Shown: one piece after another, positions 1 to 8,269 of the stretch | Layout of the letters: every line of letters starts with the position of its first letter | Numbering within the stretch: position 1 is the first letter of the stretch | NCBI GenBank assembly: GCA_934130405.1 | Contig: CAKOXX010000009.1 | Coordinates: forward strand, 1-50,451 | DNA length: 50,451 nt | DNA from: an uncultured Bacilli bacterium | GTDB taxonomy: Bacteria > Bacillota_I > Bacilli_A > RF39 > UBA660 | Direction of reading: 5' to 3' | The notes under the pieces: model-generated | What the model was told of the DNA's origin: nothing | The model's database searches: none | Seen by the model: only the letters and a program-made list of their open reading frames with translations | Translations under genes and position numbers: made by a program

Positions 1-101
1 CACCAACCAAGAAGTCTCTACTAACTTTCCTTATTTCCGTCTTTCGCACTTGTTTTTCTTAATTAATATACCATTTTCTAATTTAGATAGCAAGGACTTT
101 T

Positions 102-1601
102 TCATCTTTTTAATGTTTTAGTTTTAGCTATTTGTTGATAAGAATGTGATGTATCATTATTTTTAGTTAAGAAAGAAATATCTTGTGAAAACTTTTCATT
201 TATTCCCATTGTTTCTTTTACATAATAATATTCATCTTGGTCACAATTAATCATAAGTTCCATATAATCGGCCGCTAATTCTTTAGAAATATCACAAGTA
301 TCACTTATATAAGATTCATAAATTTTTCTAAAAATATTTACTTGTTCAATAAATCTCTCATCTTGTTTACCACTTTCTGTAACAGTACCTTGACAAGCCA
401 TATTAAAAATTACATTACCATAAAGTGATAACTTAAGAGGAGTAAACTTCTCTTCTCTTTCCATATTAGTAGCAATAACATTTCTTAAAGCTAAACGTAT
501 TATTTCTACTTTATATCCATAACCAATTACATCACTCGCTTCTTCTACGGTTAAATCATCATCAAAAGCAATATCTTTAGCTATATTATTACGAAGAAAA
601 GCAGCATCTTTTTCTCTTAAAATATTTAAGAAAGCTTTTTTATCTTTATCAGTTTTAATATTAAAATAATCAAGAAAAGCATCTATATCAGAATCAAAAA
701 TACTAGCATAATAATCATTAAGATTAGTATCTTCATCCGTCAAAGTTAATAGCTGTAACTCATCTTCAAAACATCTTTCCGAAAAATATATATTTTCATT
801 TCCAAGCATATCACTATAATACTCAGAATTCTTTTCATTATAAATTGCACTTTCAGCAGAACTTTCAACAATAGAAGATACATATTTATTAAAAGCAAGT
901 TCCCCTTTTTCTTCTCTATCTTTACAAATATGTTGTCTAGCATGATCTATTTCATGGAGAAAGATTTCCGATACTTGCGTAAAAAAATCGATTGATGGAT
1001 AATAAATATTTGTAATATTATCAAGATAAATTGTTATTTTATTATCTTTATTCACATAATCACCATAAAGGTCATTATCAATTGGTTTAGTATAAAGAAG
1101 AACAACTAAATCACTAAGTTTACATAAGTCTTCATTATTATTACTCGATAATTCATTACCTTGTATCAAAGCAATTTCATCTCTTAATGTACTCTTAAGA
1201 TTTAAAACAACCGCTCTATACGCCAAATCAACATCATCAGAATCAAGAGCATTAATATAATTTGAAGATGGATGTTCTTCAATATATTTATTAGTATTAT
1301 CTATAATTTTAGCAACCAATTGATCATTACTACCAATAAACTGAAAGTCACATTCCTGCTTACTAGCAGCTAATTCATCCAATTTTTCTACATCTTTTGA
1401 AGAAGCAAGTCCCTTTGAGAAATTATATTTAACTTTATAATTATCAAAGAAATCATAATATCTTTTTTCTATTTCATCAAGAGTTAATCTATCCTTCTCA
1501 AGTTCCATATGTCTTTCAAAACTCTGAGAACTAAACTTATAATCATTTTCATAACGACTAATCGCAATAGCAGATAAAAGCCAAAATGACAGTAATTTCA
1601 T
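102..1601 (-). CDS. Zincin-like putative metallopeptidase with N-terminal hydrophobic segment
   Basis: About 499 aa, not recognised as a named family. Residues 216-220 read HEIDH, an HExxH zinc-binding motif, and a second acidic cluster (ESSAES, about 246-251) follows about 30 residues later, the spacing expected of gluzincins. Zinc peptidase activity is therefore inferred. The start begins MKLLSFWLLSAIAIS, a short positively charged then hydrophobic segment that could be a signal peptide or anchor. The open frame continues upstream to a TTG at 1673, but that part contains a consensus promoter (1639-1667), so the start must be downstream. ATG at 1601 is used here. GTG at 1613, preceded by AGGGGTGG, is an equally good alternative. 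The layout of HExxH plus a later E-rich motif resembles the protein at 28860-29735. It is monocistronic. Confidence 0.6.
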   Translation of the reverse strand: MKLLSFWLLSAIAISRYENDYKFSSQSFERHMELEKDRLTLDEIEKRYYDFFDNYKVKYNFSKGLASSKDVEKLDELAASKQECDFQFIGSNDQLVAKIIDNTNKYIEEHPSSNYINALDSDDVDLAYRAVVLNLKSTLRDEIALIQGNELSSNNNEDLCKLSDLVVLLYTKPIDNDLYGDYVNKDNKITIYLDNITNIYYPSIDFFTQVSEIFLHEIDHARQHICKDREEKGELAFNKYVSSIVESSAESAIYNEKNSEYYSDMLGNENIYFSERCFEDELQLLTLTDEDTNLNDYYASIFDSDIDAFLDYFNIKTDKDKKAFLNILREKDAAFLRNNIAKDIAFDDDLTVEEASDVIGYGYKVEIIRLALRNVIATNMEREEKFTPLKLSLYGNVIFNMACQGTVTESGKQDERFIEQVNIFRKIYESYISDTCDISKELAADYMELMINCDQDEYYYVKETMGINEKFSQDISFLTKNNDTSHSYQQIAKTKTLKR

Positions 1602-1638
1602 TCTTCTCTTCACAAAAACCACCCCTACAGCGGTCTTT

Positions 1639-1667
1639 ATACTACCATTTATCAAAGCACCTGTCAA
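1639..1667 (-). promoter_or_regulatory. Sigma-A type promoter of the zincin-like gene
   Basis: On the minus strand TTGACA (1662-1667) is followed by a 17-nt spacer and TAGTAT (1639-1644). It lies inside the longest open frame of the gene and so helps place the true start near 1601-1613. Confidence 0.65.
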
Positions 1668-1736
1668 TATCAAAAAATGGGCAACACAATAGATGATTAC
1701 TGTTCACAGCTGAATAGTAACTTTTTTAGAAAGTGG

Positions 1737-3602
1737 TTAAACTCCAATCTTGAACGGATTTAAAGCTGTTCCATCTCCTTTTGTTATTTGGGTATCATAC
1801 TTTATATTTATTACTGGACGAGCTCCAAAGGACTGAGCGACACTACCCCAATGACCAAACATGCCTGAAGGAGTCACACCCAAAACATCCGCAAGAGAGT
1901 AGTTTGAAGCGAAAGGAGACGGAGACAGTGTCCAGAAGTATTGTCCATTATATAGATAATAATTACTATTTGGTGTATTATATACTCCTCCTGCCATTGC
2001 TACTTCATCTGCTGTGATTAGTGATATTGGATAATCTAACTTAGCGTTTTTATTTGATACTTTAAACTTATCATTATCTTGCATACATTTTAAACTTGGT
2101 ATTCTACTATCTAATAAACGATCATATGCTCCATAATAAGTTGTTGGTGTTATTAAATAGCCTGAACCACTTGAAATACTTCTATCATTACAAAATGTTT
2201 CATCTGCTAGATATGATGCATAACTTGTTAGATTATTATTATACCAAGTATCTAAGGTGTTTTTCATAGTAGAATTTGTGGTATTTGTTACAGCATCTGC
2301 ATAACTATCACTACTATAAGATATTGGTTGTAACATCATCGTTTTATCATTACGATATCCTGTTATTTTATATACTACATTACAACTGGTATTTAAACAG
2401 CTATATAAATTACCCGACACGATTTCATCGTGATTATCTTTCCATGTTAATTGTTTGATTGTTCCTGTTAAGGTGAATTTTTTTGTTGATTCATCAAAAA
2501 TGTAGCCTGTTCCAAAACTATATTTATCTGTTGGTGAAAACCAGTTATATACTGTTGTTCCATTATTCTCATGAAGGGAGAATTTCTCACTGTACTTATA
2601 ACCAACATAAGCTGGATCCAAATATTTACTATTGAATGGTGAATCTCCTATAGTAGTTGCTTCTCCTGTATCACTTGTTGATTTTCCTGAATAAATCATT
2701 CTAATTGAACCATCTCCATTACGACGAACGATTCTCCAAATAAATCCTGCAAAAGACACGTAATTATTCTTAACTGCTCCTCTATAATAGTAACTTGCTC
2801 CTTCATCATCTTTGGCCATAAATAATCCTTCGTCAGTAGTTGCTATCTTTGAAAAATCAGGAGCACCCTTTGAATTAATATTAGTCTTAGCACTTTCTAC
2901 AGATGCTTCGTGATTATTCATTACTAACATACAATCTGATAATGTGTTAAATCCATTGTCTTTACAATAGGTATCTTCGACTTCTACTACGGTATCACTT
3001 GTTTGTCCATAAACATTTACTTTTACTTTATATGTTAGTCCCCCATTATCATTCTGGGGATTATAACTTTCATCCACCCATAATCTTAATCGATACTTTA
3101 TTTCTGTATCGCCTTGTTGACTAAGATTACCTACAAACAGACTCATCATATCTGCTGGTCTTCCTGTATAGACATTACTTGTTGTATCTTCTGAATAAGT
3201 CTTAGGGGGCATTGCTTCTTCCTCTGTTCCATCATTATTTACTTTTGTTAGATAGAACTTTATATTCTTTCCCGAAAAGGTATTACCGCTTTCTTCTTTG
3301 GCTGCTATCTCATAGTTAATATCAGTATTACCTTTTATTGAGGATTTAACTGTAAAATCAAAGTATTCTCCAGTATTTAATCTTTTCTTTCCTGTATTAT
3401 CTGTTGTTGGTAGAGCATTATTCATTGAAATAACATTACTACTTTCAATATAATTCATAGAAATAGCTCCTGTTATAATGGTATTTAACTTTTGACCAAC
3501 ACCTGAATAGTTAAATGCTGCATAACTGATACCTATTACTGTAATTAATAACACAAGAGTTACTCCGATAGTTAGTATATTCTTTATCTTTTCCTTCTTC
3601 AT
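1737..3602 (-). CDS. Large surface protein, hypervariable C-type-lectin-like family, paralog 1
   Basis: 621 aa, one of five paralogs in the window. After a lysine-rich start there is one hydrophobic segment (about residues 10-30) ending ISYAAF, a signal peptide or membrane anchor. Then comes a beta-rich domain (about 35-200) beginning with a TTGAISM-like motif, reminiscent of SipW-dependent TasA/camelysin proteins. The second half starts near YYYRGAVKNNYVSFAG and resembles the C-type-lectin-like fold of diversity-generating-retroelement target proteins. It ends in a conserved GDGTALNPF tail. The final 75 residues contain the variable patch FASNYSLADVLGV...GHWGSVAQ. No LPXTG motif is present. 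The gene stands alone with its own promoter, long leader and poly-G tract. Family resemblance is from memory; the paralogy is directly visible. A receptor or adhesin role is inferred. Confidence 0.75.
   Translation of the reverse strand: MKKEKIKNILTIGVTLVLLITVIGISYAAFNYSGVGQKLNTIITGAISMNYIESSNVISMNNALPTTDNTGKKRLNTGEYFDFTVKSSIKGNTDINYEIAAKEESGNTFSGKNIKFYLTKVNNDGTEEEAMPPKTYSEDTTSNVYTGRPADMMSLFVGNLSQQGDTEIKYRLRLWVDESYNPQNDNGGLTYKVKVNVYGQTSDTVVEVEDTYCKDNGFNTLSDCMLVMNNHEASVESAKTNINSKGAPDFSKIATTDEGLFMAKDDEGASYYYRGAVKNNYVSFAGFIWRIVRRNGDGSIRMIYSGKSTSDTGEATTIGDSPFNSKYLDPAYVGYKYSEKFSLHENNGTTVYNWFSPTDKYSFGTGYIFDESTKKFTLTGTIKQLTWKDNHDEIVSGNLYSCLNTSCNVVYKITGYRNDKTMMLQPISYSSDSYADAVTNTTNSTMKNTLDTWYNNNLTSYASYLADETFCNDRSISSGSGYLITPTTYYGAYDRLLDSRIPSLKCMQDNDKFKVSNKNAKLDYPISLITADEVAMAGGVYNTPNSNYYLYNGQYFWTLSPSPFASNYSLADVLGVTPSGMFGHWGSVAQSFGARPVINIKYDTQITKGDGTALNPFKIGV
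1816..1934 (-). repeat. DGR-like variable region (VR) of surface paralog 1
   Basis: A 119-bp segment bounded by TGGACACTGTCTCCGTCT and the codons for GARP. It aligns without gaps with 22511-22629, 45120-45238 and 46999-47117. Differences concentrate in the first two positions of codons whose third base is often constant T or C, as expected from adenine mutagenesis of AAY codons in a template repeat. Leucine replaces the otherwise constant tryptophan in the VWxV motif here. Confidence 0.6.
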
Positions 3603-3633
3603 AAATAGTTAATTCCTTTCATTTCAATTTACA

Positions 3634-3680
3634 CAAAAAAGATAGATCAATATCACCATAGTAATATTTAATCTACCTTT
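3634..3680 (-). terminator. Terminator-like hairpin inside the leader of surface paralog 1
   Basis: On the transcript AAAGGTAGAT pairs with ATCTATCTTT across an inner ATATTAC/GTGATAT stem and is followed by a U-run, about 32 nt before the start codon. This is an intrinsic-terminator shape between promoter and gene, so it could act as an attenuator. The same element sits at 24330-24374 and 48826-48864. Confidence 0.55.
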
Positions 3681-3726
3681 ATTCCACGATAAAAGAAAAT
3701 AAATTTTTTATTTAAATTAGTAAGTA

Positions 3727-3736
3727 CCCCCCCCCC
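3727..3736 (-). repeat. Ten-base G homopolymer in leader of surface paralog 1
   Basis: The plus strand reads C10, G10 in the transcript. The flanks TTAACCTG and TACTTACTAATTTAA are shared with the tract at 24420-24429. Runs of this length in an AT-rich genome are prone to slippage and are typical of contingency loci. Confidence 0.8.
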
Positions 3737-3825
3737 AGGTTAATTGCTTGTTAACTTTAGAGAATTGATACATACTAAACACCTACTTTCTACCTTTATC
3801 AAATATCAGTATTCTTGACATCTTA

Positions 3826-3854
3826 ATAATATCATAATGTTTGACATTTTACAA
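3826..3854 (-). promoter_or_regulatory. Promoter of surface paralog 1
   Basis: Minus strand TTGTAA (3849-3854), 17-nt spacer, TATTAT (3826-3831). The same geometry and surrounding sequence occur at 24520-24548 and 48991-49019, which supports its being real. Confidence 0.65.
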
Positions 3855-3933
3855 CAACATTATCTCGAGTGTATCTATTGTAATAATATCAAGAAAAAAA
3901 TAAAAACTTTGTCGAATTATTTTTTGGTAAAGT

Positions 3934-3964
3934 AAAAAGATAGATTCATATATAAATCTACCTT
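3934..3964 (-). terminator. Intrinsic terminator of the pcrA-ligA operon
   Basis: On the minus strand GGTAGATT pairs with AATCTATC around a short AT loop and is followed by five T. It lies about 50 nt after the stop of the last gene (4014). Confidence 0.6.
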
Positions 3965-4013
3965 TCAAGCTAATACTTAATCCTATCAATACTATTTAAC
4001 ATAAAAATATTAC

Positions 4014-4667
4014 TTATACAATAGAGGAATTTTCAAATGTAACTGTTCTAACTTTATTTTGTCTTTTAGGTGTATATTTAATAAATGTTCCATTAATTTG
4101 AACAAGTTCACCTTTCTTATACTTCTTGATTTTTGAAGTATCACTTAAATTAAATTCAGCTTTAATTGTATAATTGTCACCATCTTCATCTTTATAAAGA
4201 AGCGTTACTTTTTTATTTTTTTCATCTATAGAATCAATAGTACCAGTTACTTTAAAGAATTGTTTATAAGACTTAGAAAGTGCATCTTTTGGATTATTTC
4301 TAAAAGAAAATGCTAATTCTTCCATTGTAGTTACTCTTGATACAGGGTCATATTTTAAAGTCCAAGACCCTACCACTGTGGTATTTCTTCCATTTCTTAC
4401 TCGATATTTAATTGCTTTATATCCAAGACCATAATATTCTTTAGTACCACCATCATTATGAGTTTTTACTTTAATAGCTAGAAATGGTCCGACATTAGTA
4501 TTACTTGCTATTAAAATATCAAAAAAGATAAGTGTTCCAAGAACTAATACTACAACCATTATAATAGTAAATCTTTTCTTTAACTTTGCTTCTTCTGCAA
4601 TTGTTACATAATTAGAGTCATCAAACCCACTATGTTTTTTAGAATCATTTTCTAATTTTATCGCCAT
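4014..4667 (-). CDS. Single-pass membrane protein of unknown function
   Basis: 217 aa. Residues 1-32 are polar and charged, residues 33-55 form one strongly hydrophobic segment (FTIIMVVVLVLGTLIFFDIL), and the remainder is beta-rich, predicted outside the membrane. The C-terminal part (about 138-210: VTGTIDSIDEKNKKVTLLY ... GELVQINGTFIKY) has the look of a small OB-fold or tRNA_anti-like beta barrel, but this is only an impression. It is the last gene of the pcrA-ligA operon, four bases after the ligA stop and ahead of a terminator. In Bacillus a small lipoprotein gene (yerH) follows ligA, but I see no lipobox here and do not claim homology. No function is assigned. Confidence 0.7.
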   Translation of the reverse strand: MAIKLENDSKKHSGFDDSNYVTIAEEAKLKKRFTIIMVVVLVLGTLIFFDILIASNTNVGPFLAIKVKTHNDGGTKEYYGLGYKAIKYRVRNGRNTTVVGSWTLKYDPVSRVTTMEELAFSFRNNPKDALSKSYKQFFKVTGTIDSIDEKNKKVTLLYKDEDGDNYTIKAEFNLSDTSKIKKYKKGELVQINGTFIKYTPKRQNKVRTVTFENSSIV

Positions 4668-4671
4668 ACTA

Positions 4672-6672
4672 CTAACTTTCCTTTCCTAACTTTTCTAAGA
4701 ATTCTTTTTCACTCCAAATAGGTATTCCAAGAGTTTTTGCTTTATCATATTTACTACCAGGATTTTCTCCTACTATTACTACATTGGTCTTAGAAGAAAC
4801 ACTTTCAATACACTTTCCACCTCTTGTTACAATCATATCTTTTGCAACATCACGAGTTAGTTCTTTTAATGTTCCAGTAAGAACAAACCTTTTACCTGCA
4901 AAGTTTTCATCTAATACTTTTTTCTTACCAAGATACTTCATATTAAGACCTAGTTCTTTTAATTCATCAATTAGTTTAATATTATCTTCATTACTGAAAT
5001 ACTCTACCACACAACTTGCAATTACTCCTCCAATATCATCAAGAGAAGTTAACATTTCTTCTGTTGCAGTCATCAAATTATCCATCGTCTCAAACTTTTC
5101 TGCTAGTATCTTCGCTTTTTCTTTACCAACATGGGGAATACCAAGACCAAATAGTAATCTCTCTAAAGAATTTTCTTTACTATTTTCTATCGCTTCTAAA
5201 AGCTTACTTATCGACTTATCACCATAACCTTCTAAATTAACTAAATCTTCTTTATGATTTTTTAATAAATAAATATCACTAATTCTATTAATAAAATGAA
5301 AGTTATAAAGGTCTTCCATTATCTGGTCTCCTAAACCTTGAATATTCATTGCCCCTTTTGATACAAAATGAATAAAACTTTCCACATGTCTTGCAGGACA
5401 TAATTTATTAGGACAGTAATAATCAACTTGTTCATCTTTTTTAACTAATTTAGTCGAACAGATTGGACATTCACTAATCATTTCAAAGTCCTTTTCAGTA
5501 CCATTTCTTCTATCTTTCTTAGCTTCTACTACTTCAGGAATAACATCTCCTGCTTTTCTAATGGAAACGATATCACCAATTTTTAAATCTTTTTCTTTAA
5601 CATACATATCATTATGAAGAGTTGCTCTTGAAATAGTACTTCCCATTACGATAACTGGTTCCAAGATAGCATTTGGTGTTATCTGACCAGTTCTTCCTAC
5701 AGTAAAGAGAATGTCTTTTAATTTTGTTAATACCTCTTTAGCTGGGAATTTATAAGCAATCGCCCAACGCGGAGTTTTCGCTGTATAACCTAACTTTTGT
5801 TGAGTTTCAATCGAATCAACTTTAATAACAATACCATCAATATCATAAGGAAGACTATCACGAAGTTCACCTTTTTCATGAATATAAGCCATAACTTCAT
5901 CAATATTTTTAACTACTTTGTTATTAGGATTAGTTTTAAATCCTAGATGATTAAAGTATTCAAGCGCTTCATGGTGAGTTTTAATACCATAATCTAACGG
6001 ATTAGGTAAATGATAAAGAAAAGCATCTAAATTACGTTTAGCAGCAACTTTAGAATCTAACTGTCTAATAGAACCAGCAGCAGCATTTCTAGTATTTTGA
6101 AGAAGTGGTAAATTCTTCTCTTTTCTTTCTTCGTTAAGCTTCTTTAAAGTATCTTTACTCATAAATATTTCCCCACGAACTTCTATCGTCACTGGTTCTT
6201 TTAATTTAAGAGGAATACTTTTAATCGTTTTAACATTATGCGTAATATCTTCACCAACTACTCCATTACCACGCGTAGAAGCTGATACAAAGATACCATT
6301 TTCATAATGTAGAGAAACAGATAAACCATCTATCTTTAATTCACATACATATTCTGGATGAAAACCATTACTTTCAATTCTCTTTAGAAAAGCAAGTATT
6401 TCTTCTTCACTAAACACATCTCCTAAAGAAAGCATAGGAATAGTGTGTTCTACTTTTTTAAATGACTCTATTACTTCCCCACCAACGTGTAATGTTGGTG
6501 AATCTTTTCTTTTCCAATCAGGATGATTTTTTTCAATCGTTTCTAATTCTCTTAAATACTTATCAAATTCCTGGTCAGTAATAGTGGGATTATCTTTAAC
6601 GTAATAGTTGTAATTGGCATCATTTAAGATATCAATTAACTCATTCATTCTTTCTATTGATTCTTGATTCAT
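4672..6672 (-). CDS. ligA: NAD-dependent DNA ligase LigA
   Basis: 666 aa, full length for bacterial LigA. It seals 3'-OH/5'-phosphate nicks during replication and repair, using NAD+ to adenylate a lysine. The adenylation motif is ELKIDGLS with K113 as the catalytic lysine. Further on are the OB-fold region, a four-cysteine zinc site (CPICSTKL ... CPNKLCPARH, about residues 405-430), helix-hairpin-helix repeats (GLGIPHVGKEKA, and others) and a C-terminal BRCT domain (FAGKRFVLTGTLKELTR ... GENPGSKYDKAKTLG). ATG 6672 is preceded by GAGGAGATG. It sits downstream of pcrA, as in many Bacilli, but two other genes lie between them here. Confidence 0.97.
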   Translation of the reverse strand: MNQESIERMNELIDILNDANYNYYVKDNPTITDQEFDKYLRELETIEKNHPDWKRKDSPTLHVGGEVIESFKKVEHTIPMLSLGDVFSEEEILAFLKRIESNGFHPEYVCELKIDGLSVSLHYENGIFVSASTRGNGVVGEDITHNVKTIKSIPLKLKEPVTIEVRGEIFMSKDTLKKLNEERKEKNLPLLQNTRNAAAGSIRQLDSKVAAKRNLDAFLYHLPNPLDYGIKTHHEALEYFNHLGFKTNPNNKVVKNIDEVMAYIHEKGELRDSLPYDIDGIVIKVDSIETQQKLGYTAKTPRWAIAYKFPAKEVLTKLKDILFTVGRTGQITPNAILEPVIVMGSTISRATLHNDMYVKEKDLKIGDIVSIRKAGDVIPEVVEAKKDRRNGTEKDFEMISECPICSTKLVKKDEQVDYYCPNKLCPARHVESFIHFVSKGAMNIQGLGDQIMEDLYNFHFINRISDIYLLKNHKEDLVNLEGYGDKSISKLLEAIENSKENSLERLLFGLGIPHVGKEKAKILAEKFETMDNLMTATEEMLTSLDDIGGVIASCVVEYFSNEDNIKLIDELKELGLNMKYLGKKKVLDENFAGKRFVLTGTLKELTRDVAKDMIVTRGGKCIESVSSKTNVVIVGENPGSKYDKAKTLGIPIWSEKEFLEKLGKES

Positions 6673-6687
6673 GGCTAATCATCTCCT

Positions 6688-7584
6688 CTACCAAAGCTTA
6701 TTTGGATAAATTTTTTCTTCAATTAATTTATTAATAGCAGTTACTACTTCCTCTTTATCTTCACGATAAGTTACACCATGCCAGACACTATCAGTTTTTA
6801 ATAAATCAACAGTTACTGCTTTTTCATTCATTGCAGTTCTTATCACATCAGGTATTAAAAATTCACATTTAGATAAATCTTCTTTGTTTTCTTCTAAGAA
6901 CACAGTTAATTTTTTCTCTAGTACTTCGAATATTTGTGGTGTAAATAAAAGTAAATTCATTGATACTAACGTATCTTCTGTTACTTTGAAAGGTTCACTT
7001 CCATTTAAAGGAGAAGCGACTATCTCACCATTAACTCTTTCAACACTACTCTCAATTAAATCTACTAACTCACCATTTTCTTCCTTACAAATTCCTCTTT
7101 TAGCTGCTCCATTAGGACTTAATGTCTTACTTACAGAGTAACCAACTACTGCATAGTGTTCATCATCAATTGTATCTAGATATTTACTAGCGACAAAATA
7201 AGCATCTCTTCCATAGAAATCATCAGCATTGATGATAGCAAATGGAGTATCAATTTTATCTTTAGCACATAATATAGCATGCCCAGTTCCAAGTGGTTTT
7301 ACTCTTTCTTTTAAAGTCGGATAGGCTTCTTCTAGATTACTAGCATCTTGAAAAACATATTCTGTTTCAATATGTGACTCTACTCTCTTTCCTACTGTTT
7401 CTTTAAATAAATTATAATTTTCTTCTTTAATAATAAATACTACTTTTGTAAATCCTGCTAATTTAGCATCATAAATAGAATAGTCGATTAAGAACTCTCC
7501 ATTAGGACCCATTGGTTCTATTTGTTTAAGTCCTCCAAATCTACTTCCCATTCCAGCTGCCATTACTAATAACGTTTTTTGCAT
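6688..7584 (-). CDS. Sugar-phosphate-type nucleotidyltransferase
   Basis: 298 aa with the nucleotidyltransferase (GT-A like) fold. The N-terminal signature is LLVMAAGMGSRFGGLKQ (residues 5-21), which binds the NTP in enzymes that transfer a nucleotidyl group to a sugar or polyol phosphate. The usual acidic metal-binding motif is present as INADDFYG (about 118-125). The substrate cannot be read from sequence; it belongs to the broad group that includes glucose-1-phosphate and choline-phosphate nucleotidyltransferases, so a role in cell-surface polymer precursors is likely but inferred. It lies between pcrA and ligA and overlaps the end of the upstream gene by 19 nt, with a GGAAAAGGG ribosome site inside that gene. 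Confidence 0.85.
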   Translation of the reverse strand: MQKTLLVMAAGMGSRFGGLKQIEPMGPNGEFLIDYSIYDAKLAGFTKVVFIIKEENYNLFKETVGKRVESHIETEYVFQDASNLEEAYPTLKERVKPLGTGHAILCAKDKIDTPFAIINADDFYGRDAYFVASKYLDTIDDEHYAVVGYSVSKTLSPNGAAKRGICKEENGELVDLIESSVERVNGEIVASPLNGSEPFKVTEDTLVSMNLLLFTPQIFEVLEKKLTVFLEENKEDLSKCEFLIPDVIRTAMNEKAVTVDLLKTDSVWHGVTYREDKEEVVTAINKLIEEKIYPNKLW

Positions 7585-8258
7585 AATACTTTTCCCTTTT
7601 CCTTTCTTATATTTCTATTAACTATTGCTAAGCACCCTAATAAATCATCAGATTTTATAGTTGAATTAGGAGCAGCTTGATCTAAATCATAAAGCTTAAT
7701 AGAATATTCTTTATCTCTTTTACTTACCTCTAATGATAAAGTTTCTTCATTATTTAATTCATAATCAATATTTTCAAACATTGAAAAAAATGATGAATCT
7801 TCTAATTTTACAAATGGCTTATTTCTTACTTTCTTCTTAACAAAACCTTTTGTATCACCTGTTAAAATCATATTATAGCCATTATTAAGTTTACTATCAA
7901 TTAAGGAATAAACTTTCTCATAATCAGAATAAAACCATAATAAATAATTAGTCAATTTATTCATTGCTTCATAACAAGAACTTCCATCTGCTAAAATCAT
8001 AGTTTTATTGTCAGTATTCTTTTTAATAACTGCTTCATAAATACCATTTTCTCTATAATAACTAACTAGTAAAGTGTTACAATCAGATAAATTTGCATCA
8101 ATAATAGAGGAATGATAAACACCTTGCATATCGTCCCTTGATAATACAACTTCCTCACCAGTTAGTAGTTTTACTATACTACCAGTCACCATTTGTGAAT
8201 CATTTTTACTAAGTTTAAATTGATAACCTAATTTTAATATATTATCTAGCTTATTCAT
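7566..8258 (-). CDS. Hypothetical protein co-transcribed with pcrA
   Basis: 230 aa, no family recognised. There is no signal peptide, membrane segment or obvious catalytic motif. The sequence is a mix of acidic and aromatic stretches with several short beta-like repeats. It begins 11 nt after the pcrA stop and its 3' end overlaps the nucleotidyltransferase by 19 nt, so the three genes are translationally linked. The long open frame without rare composition and the tight packing support a real gene. A cytoplasmic location is expected. Confidence 0.7.
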   Translation of the reverse strand: MNKLDNILKLGYQFKLSKNDSQMVTGSIVKLLTGEEVVLSRDDMQGVYHSSIIDANLSDCNTLLVSYYRENGIYEAVIKKNTDNKTMILADGSSCYEAMNKLTNYLLWFYSDYEKVYSLIDSKLNNGYNMILTGDTKGFVKKKVRNKPFVKLEDSSFFSMFENIDYELNNEETLSLEVSKRDKEYSIKLYDLDQAAPNSTIKSDDLLGCLAIVNRNIRKEKGKVLCKKRY

Positions 8259-8269
8259 ATCTTTTCCCC

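Larger units (their letters stand above)
3603..3822 (-). promoter_or_regulatory. Structured leader RNA of surface paralog 1
   Basis: An untranslated leader of about 215 nt between the promoter and ATG 3602. It shares ordered blocks with the leaders at 24298-24516 and 48792-48987: GTCAAGAATACTGATAT just after the promoter, a GTAGGT block, a later TTTCTTTTATCG block able to pair back with the first part, and a terminator-like hairpin. The interior holds a ten-G run (RNA sense). It matches no riboswitch class I recognise. Confidence 0.55.

Noticed and set aside
31..105. 24-codon minus-strand ORF overlapping the zincin-like stop by ATGA
   Set aside because: The coupling geometry is suggestive, but the peptide is very short, Lys/Arg-rich and unlike anything I know; not enough support for a gene.
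1602..1673. Upstream TTG start extending the zincin-like gene by 24 codons
   Set aside because: The extension contains the promoter TTGACA-17-TAGTAT, so it should not be translated.
1690..1723. Hairpin TTACTGTTC/GAATAGTAA followed by T-run after surface paralog 1
   Set aside because: The T-run is on the plus strand, where no gene ends; for the minus-strand gene it lacks a U-run, so it was not called as its terminator.
3603..3822. T-box or known riboswitch in the surface-gene leaders
   Set aside because: There is no T-box consensus, and no c-di-GMP, purine or other aptamer core was recognisable; described only as a structured leader.
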